Part shown: one piece after another, positions 1 to 6,165 of the stretch | Position numbering within the stretch: position 1 is the first letter of the stretch | Layout of the letters: every line of letters begins with the position of its first letter | Assembly (NCBI GenBank): GCA_903915315.1 | Contig: CAIWSO010000298.1 | Span: forward strand, 1 to 9,759 | Origin: an uncultured Spartobacteria bacterium | GTDB taxonomy: Bacteria; Verrucomicrobiota; Verrucomicrobiia; Chthoniobacterales; Terrimicrobiaceae | Length of the DNA: 9,759 bases | Direction: 5' to 3' | The notes under the pieces: model-generated | The model's input: the letters and a program-made list of their open reading frames with translations, nothing else | Database searches by the model: none | What the model was told of the DNA's origin: nothing | Program-made: the position numbers and the translations under genes

Positions 1-42
1 CGATGGGGCAGAAGCCACACCAAGTCTGTATCCAACCGATTG

Positions 43-1893
43 CTAGGGATGAGTCGGTAGCAACTTGAGTTCCTCTGGTCGGATTTGGGACTTGTTGATA
101 GTTGCGGCGATCTTCTCGGCTTCATCGTTTTTTCCCGCCGCTTGAAGGACCGCTACGCGCACGCATTTCAAGGAATCTTTTGCTTTAAGCCAATCGATTT
201 CTTCTGCGTTGCAAAGGGCGTTCGCCTTTTCGATTTCGCCCATTTTGAGAAGCCCGAGTGCGGCGGCGCTTATTGCCGGGAGAGAATCAGGCGAATGCTT
301 CAGCAGACTCAATGCCTTCGCAGCGGCTTCGGTTGTGTCCCTCTCCGTAAGCAGTTCCAAGTAGGCCTGCTCGATTTGTTGACCCGTGAGGTTGGGGAAC
401 GATTGGAGAAACTCATCATAAACAGCGAGGAGGTTTTCAGCTGAATCGTTTTTAGGCCAACTACGAGTGATGCCCAGATACCCCTCCAAGGCCGTATCTC
501 GGCGGTGGGCTAGAATTCGGTAAGCTTTAATGGACTGCTCGGGTTCCCCTATCCGAAATGCGTAGGCAGCCACAAAAGACGCGATTTCGGGTTTTTCAAA
601 AGCTAGGCTACGGTGCATCTCACGCCACAGGTCATCAGCTTCGATTTCTTTTCCAGCTTTTTTTGCAGCCCGTGCCAAAAAGAGGAGACGAATGCTCTCC
701 GAGAGTTCCACTACGGCGTCCGCATCTAGAAGGGTAAACACATCACCCCACCGGTCTAGACCGGCATGGGCATCGAGATAAACAAGAAGCCAATCCACAT
801 CGGATAGCGCCCGGTCTTTACCAATGAAGTCGATGGCTTCTTGGTAGTCAAAGCGACGGTTAAGCCACCGCGCAAACGCAATGGCATCCGTGATCGGAGC
901 CGAGTAGCGGGAAGCTGCGAGATCCGTAATGATCTTTTTCTTTTCCTCGGGTTTTTCAAAAATCCGTAGGTCTGCAACCAAGAGCTCATCATCACTGGTG
1001 TGGAGCGGGTGGGCTTGGATTTGTGCAGCAATTTCATCTGGGCTTAACGCGCTGTTCTTGGCCTGCAGGCTTTGCTGGACAGCGAGCAAGCGAAGGGCCG
1101 CTATGCCTGTAATATCGGTTTTTTTAGCGAGTGGGATAAGGATGTCCTGACTGGATTTGGGGTTTATTTTTAGAAGCAAATCTGCTGTCGCAAGAAGGAT
1201 CTTTTCCGCATCAGGAATGGAAAGGTTGGGGAGGGAATTTTTGGCCAACTCGACGGCTGCAGCTGGATTTCCAGAGAGCGTGATGAGTTGCATTTCGACA
1301 GAGATTCTGCGAGCGGAATGGGCTTCTGTTATTTTATCAATGGCGGCCTGCGCCATGCGTGGCTTGCCGGCTTTAATTGACTGTTCGGCAAGGGTGATAA
1401 GTTCCTCGGTGTTGGCGCGGCCATCATTCATGAGGGTTTGAAGCTCAGTAATAGCGGACGTGTCGCCCATGGCGGCGCCTACAATATGAATCTTTCGTTG
1501 AATGAATTCGTTGTTCGGAGCAAGTGTATTGGCTTTCTGAACTAACGACATGGCCTCTAAAAGTTTCCCATTTGATGCGGCCGTGTCGGATAGAGTCATG
1601 AGTTGGTTGGCGCGCCATACATTTATGGAATCAGTCACAACCGGAGTGAGGAGCCATCCCGTAATCAGCGCCAAGATCAGGGCGAGCGGAATGTAAATGA
1701 AAGGGTCTCTGACTCTACCTAACGGACCTCGGTATTTTGAATCTGGGGCATAGAATATATCATGATCGGGAAGGGGGGGGTGATCAATCAACTCCTCTGA
1801 ATCAGTATAGTCGTCGACTTTGCTGGAAGTGAGACTTGAACGGCGATCTGGACTAGGGGGGCGAGTAATAGATTTAGGTGGAAGTTCGTTCAT
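43..1893 (-). CDS. Single-pass membrane protein with TPR-like helical repeats
   Basis: A protein of about 616 residues that I cannot name. A Pro/Ser-rich, acidic N-terminal tail (about 1-60) ends in a basic stretch (KYRGPLGRVRD) before a single membrane helix at about 65-84 (PFIYIPLALILALITGWLLT). By the positive-inside rule the tail is cytoplasmic and the large C-terminal part periplasmic. That part (about 95-616) is almost wholly alpha-helical with degenerate TPR-type units. Examples are KLLEAMSLVQKANTLAPNNE near 110-130, EPEQSIKAYRILAHRRD in the later half, and GEIEKANAL and GKNDEAEKIAATI near the end. This suggests a scaffold for protein assembly. The start is uncertain: ATG at 1893 was chosen, but GTG at 1899 has a weak GGA 6 bases upstream. 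A C8 run lies at about codons 39-41. A 277-base gap with its own promoter candidates separates it from the motility operon, so it may be a separate unit. Its stop is TAG at 45-43. Confidence 0.87.
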   Translation of the reverse strand: MNELPPKSITRPPSPDRRSSLTSSKVDDYTDSEELIDHPPLPDHDIFYAPDSKYRGPLGRVRDPFIYIPLALILALITGWLLTPVVTDSINVWRANQLMTLSDTAASNGKLLEAMSLVQKANTLAPNNEFIQRKIHIVGAAMGDTSAITELQTLMNDGRANTEELITLAEQSIKAGKPRMAQAAIDKITEAHSARRISVEMQLITLSGNPAAAVELAKNSLPNLSIPDAEKILLATADLLLKINPKSSQDILIPLAKKTDITGIAALRLLAVQQSLQAKNSALSPDEIAAQIQAHPLHTSDDELLVADLRIFEKPEEKKKIITDLAASRYSAPITDAIAFARWLNRRFDYQEAIDFIGKDRALSDVDWLLVYLDAHAGLDRWGDVFTLLDADAVVELSESIRLLFLARAAKKAGKEIEADDLWREMHRSLAFEKPEIASFVAAYAFRIGEPEQSIKAYRILAHRRDTALEGYLGITRSWPKNDSAENLLAVYDEFLQSFPNLTGQQIEQAYLELLTERDTTEAAAKALSLLKHSPDSLPAISAAALGLLKMGEIEKANALCNAEEIDWLKAKDSLKCVRVAVLQAAGKNDEAEKIAATINKSQIRPEELKLLPTHP

Positions 1894-1911
1894 CGCCACA
1901 CGCAGTCCAAT

Positions 1912-1923
1912 ACGTTAAAACGT
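1912..1923. repeat. 12-base palindrome just upstream of TPR gene start
   Basis: ACGTT-AA-AACGT, perfect 5-base arms around 2 bases, ending 18 bases before the ATG at 1893. Being short, it could occur by chance. It is listed because it is the third perfect dyad in a 277-base gap. Confidence 0.25.
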
Positions 1924-1947
1924 GAGTGGGGGCGTGATTTGTTGAGG

Positions 1948-1965
1948 TTTTGAAATGATTCAAAA
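1948..1965. repeat. Perfect 7-base inverted repeat in TPR gene leader
   Basis: TTTTGAA-ATGA-TTCAAAA on the plus strand: perfect 7-base arms around a 4-base spacer, lying about 50-70 bases before the TPR gene start. It is downstream of both promoter candidates, so it would be transcribed. It could be a protein-binding site or a weak A/U-rich hairpin in the leader. It lacks the GC-rich stem expected of an intrinsic terminator. Confidence 0.4.
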
Positions 1966-2000
1966 ACGAGTTCCATGGTTCTAATATGAGAGACTGATCA

Positions 2001-2018
2001 CGGCAATAATGGGTCCAA
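2001..2018 (-). promoter_or_regulatory. Sigma-54-like (-24/-12) promoter candidate for the TPR membrane protein
   Basis: The minus strand reads TTGGACCCATTATTGCCG. GG and GC are spaced by exactly 10 bases, and TTGC of the -12 box is complete. The CAC part of the -24 box is degenerate (ACC). It is identical at 13 of 18 aligned positions to the stronger element at 7296-7313. Expected transcription start is near 1991, giving a leader of about 95 bases to the ATG at 1893. Because the window contains only two intergenic gaps above 100 bases and each has such a site, shared control is plausible. Confidence 0.55.
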
Positions 2019-2055
2019 CTATGTGAGAGCGATCCTTAGAGATGCAATGCACTTA

Positions 2056-2072
2056 ATCAATTTGGAATTGAT
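2056..2072. repeat. Perfect 7-base inverted repeat (operator-like palindrome)
   Basis: ATCAATT-TGG-AATTGAT: two perfect 7-base arms around 3 bases. It lies centred about 73 bases upstream of the start expected from the sigma-54-like promoter, a position suited to an activator. It also lies just downstream of the possible sigma-70 start, a position suited to a repressor. The AT-rich, short arms make a transcription terminator unlikely. Confidence 0.5.
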
Positions 2073-2089
2073 GCGGTGAACTACGTGAC

Positions 2090-2118
2090 ATATGAGTTGC
2101 ATCCGACTGCCCTGTCAA
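2090..2118 (-). promoter_or_regulatory. Possible sigma-70 promoter upstream of TPR gene
   Basis: A perfect TTGACA at 2118-2113 is followed, after exactly 17 bases, by TCATAT at 2095-2090, which matches the -10 consensus TATAAT at only 3 of 6 positions. The expected start near 2083 would leave a leader of about 190 bases before the TPR gene, with an inverted repeat at 2056-2072 just downstream of the start. It is either an additional housekeeping input or a chance match, and it competes with the sigma-54 element at 2001-2018. Confidence 0.33.
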
Positions 2119-2176
2119 GGTGGAAGGCACGCTCATTTGGGGATTCCTGAAGAACAGACGCGCTGAGGAAGCGATG

Positions 2177-4219
2177 TTAGGCTCCAACGCCTGTGAGTTT
2201 GGCTAGTTGATCGCGGCGGGTGGTCTGTATTTCATTCTCTAGGGCCTTCCGGGTGTTAGAGCGATTTTGTAGCTCGTTGATGAGGGTCGATTGCAGGGCT
2301 TCACGTCGCTTCAAAAGTCCAACAACCTCATCTCGTGCCTCGCGGACGAGAGTGGCGGTTCTTTGCGCTTCGGGAGAGGGACTTCGATCGCTGAGTGTGG
2401 ATTCATAGGGCTGCACTAGGTTGCCCAGCCACCGGATCAGGCATTCGCTTCGCTTTGACTCGGCTAGGTTTTCGGAAAGTGCCAGATCGCTCGCGGCGAT
2501 TTTTTTCAGGTAGTCAATCGCTTCTAGGGCGGTTGGTGCAAGGACGGCGACTTGATAGGTCCCGCTGCGAGTTTCGGGGACACGTTCCGCTGGCATTTCC
2601 GTAATGAAACCCGTCGTGCTCGATTGGGCAGGGGGAAGGGGGGCAGTTATTGAAGGTGGCAGTGCTGTTGAGTCTGGTGATGACGGCGTGATCTCCGAAG
2701 TAGCGAGATCGGGCTTAGAGTCAGTTTGATGAGGAGTATTCGCCGTAATGGACTGCACTGAGTTTGATACAGGGTCTCGAAGTGCATCGACTGGGGCGTT
2801 TTTTTGAAGGTCAGTATATGAGGGCGGCGTAGTTGATGCGATTGGGACTTCGGGTATCAGGTAGGGAGTTGTTGTATCGTCTTCGAGAATCAGTGGAGGT
2901 GGAGGGTTTGGGTTGGGCTGCGATTGGTTTTTTACTTGGGATGGGGGTTGGGCGGGGATGCCAAGGTCGCTAAGGAGAGCGGCGTTGGCCTCTTCTTCAG
3001 TGAGTTCGCGTGGGGTGCCAGAAAGGTCATTCGCTTGGAGGAGTTCATTGCCAGCGTGGTCGAACGTCATTTCCGGCAGAGGGGTCTCGAAGTCAATTTT
3101 CTGGATTTCTTCGATCAGGGGATCTGTGGTTTTCTTTTTTTTGCTAACGCGGATGTAACGGGGATCAATCCAGCCTAAAAACCGGCTAGGATCATTGAAA
3201 ATCGGGGGCACTTTTTCCGGAGTAAATCGGCGAGGATCGTTCATGGCACGCCTCAGGGTTTCGCGCGAGATTTGCCATTCTTCGCCTGGCTTTTCTTTTT
3301 GGATTGCCTCGTCAAGAAGGGGGAGAATGCGAACGGCGAGGCCTTTGAAAGGATTGCGAATATTCGCTTGCGGATTCTCTTTTCGAAACCTTTGTATGGC
3401 AGCAAAGCTCCCCGTTGAAAGAATGTCGCTGAGGTTGACTCGACTGGGCGGCACATCTTGAGGAGATTTTGTTCCTGTGATCGGGCTGTATTGACGAGGG
3501 GGAAGGCTGTCAAGCAGAGCGAAGTAATTGAGCGAATGCTTGTGGTCTGAGGTTTGGGCGAAGTGGTAATAAAGATCATCAATACGGCCGGCATAGGGCC
3601 TTAGAAAAATCCCATCAGCGGCAAGGTAAGGGGCAACATTGACTTGGTAAATGCGATTGGTGAGTTCGGCGAGTTCCGCGTTCTTCGGCTGGTTGGCGAA
3701 GTTTTGCTGACTGCTTGAAAGCCCCTTGGCGGCTGAGAAGGTGAGTGGAATAATCCAGGCTGGGAGCTGACGATCGAAGGCGATGGGTTGGCCATCCATG
3801 CCGATTATTGCATCAATGAATCGGAAGTTTCCTCCAGATAATTTGGAACCATCAAAAATTAAAGTATCTGCGGGAGGAAGGTTCTGTGCGGCGGAGTCCT
3901 GGTCGGCCTCGTTCGTTGACGTGGAGATGAAAATGCGGCTTAAGCGATCGAGGTCTTGTGGGCTGAGGGAGGGGGGCAGAAGTCGGTTGAATTTCGTGAG
4001 AAGAATAATCGAAAGCGCCGCTTGGGTGACTTGCGTGCGCTTTGCTGCGGGCAGATCCCTTGCTGCAAGTGCGAGCGCCAGAGACGTGGAGCTGGGCGAA
4101 GGAGCTGCATGGCGAGTGGGGCCAGTATGAACGATCGGCTCAAAGTTTTCGGGTATCTGCGCCCGACTTCCTGTTGAGAAGATAAGTGAAATCAGCGCGG
4201 CACTAAAAATGCGGCGCAT
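2177..4219 (-). CDS. Exported proline/serine-rich protein of unknown function
   Basis: Not recognised. With ATG at 4219 the protein has 680 residues and begins with a typical Sec signal peptide (MRRIFSAALISLIFSTGSRA, cleavage likely after the final Ala). There is no lipobox Cys, so it should be a soluble periplasmic or surface protein. Part 1 (about 20-350) is a mixed alpha/beta region with no motif I can assign, containing GWIDPRYIRV near its end. A lysine cluster SKKKK follows at about 359-363. Residues 418-548 form a low-complexity Pro/Ser/Thr linker. The C-terminal 130 residues (from about 551) are strongly helical and charged, ending in a likely coiled coil (LLKRREALQSTLINELQNRS). I prefer 4219 over an in-frame ATG at 4255 because 4219 sits 4 bases after the upstream stop and places the signal peptide at the true N-terminus. 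The longer version would overlap the upstream gene by 32 bases. Its place as last gene after motAB suggests a motor- or envelope-linked role; this is context only. Confidence 0.85.
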   Translation of the reverse strand: MRRIFSAALISLIFSTGSRAQIPENFEPIVHTGPTRHAAPSPSSTSLALALAARDLPAAKRTQVTQAALSIILLTKFNRLLPPSLSPQDLDRLSRIFISTSTNEADQDSAAQNLPPADTLIFDGSKLSGGNFRFIDAIIGMDGQPIAFDRQLPAWIIPLTFSAAKGLSSSQQNFANQPKNAELAELTNRIYQVNVAPYLAADGIFLRPYAGRIDDLYYHFAQTSDHKHSLNYFALLDSLPPRQYSPITGTKSPQDVPPSRVNLSDILSTGSFAAIQRFRKENPQANIRNPFKGLAVRILPLLDEAIQKEKPGEEWQISRETLRRAMNDPRRFTPEKVPPIFNDPSRFLGWIDPRYIRVSKKKKTTDPLIEEIQKIDFETPLPEMTFDHAGNELLQANDLSGTPRELTEEEANAALLSDLGIPAQPPSQVKNQSQPNPNPPPPLILEDDTTTPYLIPEVPIASTTPPSYTDLQKNAPVDALRDPVSNSVQSITANTPHQTDSKPDLATSEITPSSPDSTALPPSITAPLPPAQSSTTGFITEMPAERVPETRSGTYQVAVLAPTALEAIDYLKKIAASDLALSENLAESKRSECLIRWLGNLVQPYESTLSDRSPSPEAQRTATLVREARDEVVGLLKRREALQSTLINELQNRSNTRKALENEIQTTRRDQLAKLTGVGA

Positions 4220-4223
4220 CTTT

Positions 4224-4502
4224 TCAGTAATTGCACTGAAGGGTGACTTTATCACCGCAACGGCAAGTCACGATGATGTGAGCGATGCGGCCTTCGCTAT
4301 CGTGGACGAGGTCGATCTGGGGTTCCTGCCCGCAGTTGTCGGATCTAGAGGGGTCGAGAGAGAGATCCTGAGCGGCACTACTGGAAAGGGAATCGCTTGG
4401 TGCGTTTTGAGTGATAGGCGGGAAGTGGCTAGGCGAATCGCTGCTGGCTGTCTTGGTGGGGCCGTGAGCGAGAGTGACGCGACCTTGGAGAAAATCCTTC
4501 AT
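4224..4502 (-). CDS. Small cysteine-containing protein of unknown function downstream of motB
   Basis: A 92-residue protein that I cannot name. An N-terminal segment (MKDFLQGRVTLAHGP) leads into a Ser/Pro-rich, probably disordered stretch (about 16-55). A compact C-terminal module (about 57-92) reads QIDLVHDSEGRIAHIIVTC, then RCGDKVTLQCNY. Four cysteines (57, 80, 82, 90) in an N-C-G...C-x-C-G...L-x-C pattern suggest a beta-hairpin that could bind a metal ion. This is inference. There is no signal peptide or membrane segment, so it is likely cytoplasmic. It begins 8 bases after the motB stop and its own TGA is 4 bases before the preferred start of the next gene, so it is in the operon. No Shine-Dalgarno is visible. 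The compact Cys-rich C-terminus and operon spacing support a real gene. Confidence 0.72.
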   Translation of the reverse strand: MKDFLQGRVTLAHGPTKTASSDSPSHFPPITQNAPSDSLSSSAAQDLSLDPSRSDNCGQEPQIDLVHDSEGRIAHIIVTCRCGDKVTLQCNY

Positions 4503-4510
4503 GGTGGCTA

Positions 4511-5281
4511 TTAATTTTTGGCAGCTGGCGTCGGGGTGGATTGGGGAGTCGGAGTCGGTGAGGGCATTTGGGTGAGAGAGAGGCTTACCGTTATGCGATG
4601 ATTGTCCTCTGAGTTCGATGGGAGATTAGGGAGGTTATCTGTGTCGGCAAACCCAGTAACGCGCTTCATTTTTTGGGGAGCCACAGCGTAGTATTCCATG
4701 AGGCGGCGGATGGCATTCGATCGGTCTGCAGTGAGTTCCCACGAGTTGTAGTTTTTCTTTCCGCTGAAATCTAGGCCGGTTGGCGTGTGTCCATCGATCA
4801 TGACTTGAAAATTGTGCCGCTCTACGAGCCAAGCCATATTCTGGAAAACAAATGTTCCCCAATCCGTTGTCTCAGTCGTGTTGTCTTTAAAGATGGGCTT
4901 TTTGGAGCGGTCATAGACCGTCATTTTAAGGCCATCTGAGGTGATTGTGATGTCAACTGGCGGTGGTTCCTCGTCTTTGATATTAAGGAGGCGATAGAAA
5001 TCCTTTGCGATGGCGCGAAGATATCCCTCGTTGATGGGTTCCTTCTGGTCTTTAAGTTCATTATCTTTTTGGGCCGCCTGTATTTCTTTTTGAAGTAATC
5101 CGATCGAAGCCGGAGTCGGTTTATAAGTCGGATCCTTGAAGTAAAGGGCGGTCATGGCAAGGACCTCTGGTTTTTGCGCTAAAATCCACAAGACCATGAA
5201 AAGGGCCATCATCGCGGTGACGAAGTCCGCATAGGCGACCTTCCATGCACCGCCGTGGTGCTCGTTTTTTTTCTTTGCCAT
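4511..5281 (-). CDS. motB: Flagellar motor stator protein MotB (OmpA-like peptidoglycan anchor)
   Basis: MotB is the stator subunit that carries the ion-binding Asp and anchors the complex to peptidoglycan. Of 256 residues, a short basic N-terminus (MAKKKN) is followed by one membrane helix at about 15-35 (VAYADFVTAMMALFMVLWIL) with Asp19, equivalent to the essential Asp of the family. The periplasmic plug/linker runs from about 38 to 108. The OmpA-like domain is at about 108-236, with the strand-loop VMIDGHTPTG, the peptidoglycan-contact helix NSWELTADRSNAIRRLM at 179-195, and a closing NHRITVSLS. The first residue of this last motif reads N-H-R rather than the more common N-R-R. The C-terminus is a Pro/Thr repeat tail (SPTPTPQSTPTPAAKN) not needed by the fold. 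The start has a good AGGAAG 9 bases upstream inside motA, the clearest ribosome site in the window. TAA is 8 bases before the next gene. Confidence 0.96.
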   Translation of the reverse strand: MAKKKNEHHGGAWKVAYADFVTAMMALFMVLWILAQKPEVLAMTALYFKDPTYKPTPASIGLLQKEIQAAQKDNELKDQKEPINEGYLRAIAKDFYRLLNIKDEEPPPVDITITSDGLKMTVYDRSKKPIFKDNTTETTDWGTFVFQNMAWLVERHNFQVMIDGHTPTGLDFSGKKNYNSWELTADRSNAIRRLMEYYAVAPQKMKRVTGFADTDNLPNLPSNSEDNHRITVSLSLTQMPSPTPTPQSTPTPAAKN

Positions 5282-5283
5282 GT

Positions 5284-6150
5284 TTAGTTGCTTCCTGAGC
5301 CGATCGATTTAACCATTTCCTCGAGGGCATCCGAAGTGGGTTGGGAGTGGGGATCGATCGCGCGGCGCGCGGCCTCCACAGCCATGATTGGTGACATGCC
5401 GCCGGTGAATCCTACAACGCCTTTCATGATGACGGCGAAGTATTGCATTTCGACAGAGTTATTGAGCTTGATGCGGGCACTAAGTGGATTCACAAATCCA
5501 TAGGCACCCAAGACGCCAAGGAAAGTGCCTGTGAGAGCGGCAGCGACTTTCATGCCGACGGATTCGGCCCCTTCGGCAACGGAACCCATGGTGTTGATGA
5601 TTCCCATCACGGCCGCGATGATACCGATGCCGGGGAGAGAATCACCAAGAAGGTTGAGAATGTGGACAGGGTGAGAGGCCTCTTCTTCCTTGGCATCGAA
5701 GTCGCCTTGAAGCATGACAGAAAGTTGTTCGGGCTTGAGGCGGCCATCAATGATGGGCTTGAGGCTGTTGCAAAGAAATTCCACGCGCTCATGACTATTC
5801 AGGAAAGAGGGATATTTTGTGAGAATCTGGCTTTCTTTGGGAGAGAGGATGTCATCTTCGATAGCGATGAGACCACCACGGCGAGCTTTGGAGAAAAGCT
5901 CATAGAGCAACTTGAGGAGGTCGGTGAATTCGGATGGGGAAACAGCTTGATTTTTCATCGCCGTTTTAATTTTTCCAAACAAGGATATGAGCAGCGCCAG
6001 AGGGCTCGCGATAATGACAAGGCCAATCGATATGCCGCCGATACTCACGAGTTCCGATGGATGCCAGAGAGCGATTGGGTTTCCACCAGCCATCATGAAC
6101 CCTCCGAGTGTGGCTATGATGACGACGAGATATCCGGTAATAAGAATCAT
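5284..6150 (-). CDS. motA: Flagellar motor stator protein MotA
   Basis: MotA is the inner-membrane stator subunit that, with MotB, conducts ions and pushes on FliG. The 288 residues show four membrane segments: about 2-21, 34-57, 166-188 and 204-222. A large cytoplasmic loop runs from about 60 to 160. It contains the charged pair region KARRGGLIAIEDD at 88-100, with Arg90 and Glu98 at the same numbers as the torque residues of E. coli MotA. Pro173 (LPGIGIIAAVMG) and Pro222 (NPL) match the two conserved prolines of that protein, again at the same numbers. The conserved GMSP...EAARRAI stretch is at 251-265. This N-terminal organisation fits proton-type MotA better than PomA, though the ion cannot be settled by sight. 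The ATG at 6150 follows the fliA stop by 15 bases without a visible Shine-Dalgarno. Its TAA is 2 bases before motB. Confidence 0.97.
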   Translation of the reverse strand: MILITGYLVVIIATLGGFMMAGGNPIALWHPSELVSIGGISIGLVIIASPLALLISLFGKIKTAMKNQAVSPSEFTDLLKLLYELFSKARRGGLIAIEDDILSPKESQILTKYPSFLNSHERVEFLCNSLKPIIDGRLKPEQLSVMLQGDFDAKEEEASHPVHILNLLGDSLPGIGIIAAVMGIINTMGSVAEGAESVGMKVAAALTGTFLGVLGAYGFVNPLSARIKLNNSVEMQYFAVIMKGVVGFTGGMSPIMAVEAARRAIDPHSQPTSDALEEMVKSIGSGSN

Positions 6151-6165
6151 ATTGGTTTTATGGGT

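Larger units (their letters stand above)
1900..2176. other. Intergenic regulatory region (277 bases)
   Basis: The longest gap in the window, between the exported-protein gene and the TPR gene. It contains a possible sigma-70 promoter, a sigma-54-like promoter and three perfect inverted repeats. A further widely spaced inverted pair, GATGCAA at 2041-2047 and TTGCATC at 2097-2103, brackets the 2056-2072 palindrome. I see no intrinsic terminator after the upstream stop (only a 4-base stem and no T-run) and no convincing small gene or RNA. Confidence 0.6.

Noticed and set aside
1..42. Start of another gene downstream of the TPR gene
   Set aside because: Too short to judge. No convincing start codon with ribosome site is visible on the minus strand.
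2112..2140. Plus-strand sigma-54-like GGCACG near 2126
   Set aside because: The bases at the -12 position read TG rather than GC, and no plus-strand gene lies downstream.
2143..2172. Possible intrinsic terminator after the exported-protein gene
   Set aside because: Only short stems (4-5 bases) with large or mismatched loops and no following T-run on the minus strand.
4220..4255. Longer start (ATG at 4255) for the exported protein
   Set aside because: It would overlap the 92-residue gene by 32 bases and bury the signal peptide behind 12 extra residues. ATG at 4219 is 4 bases after the upstream stop.
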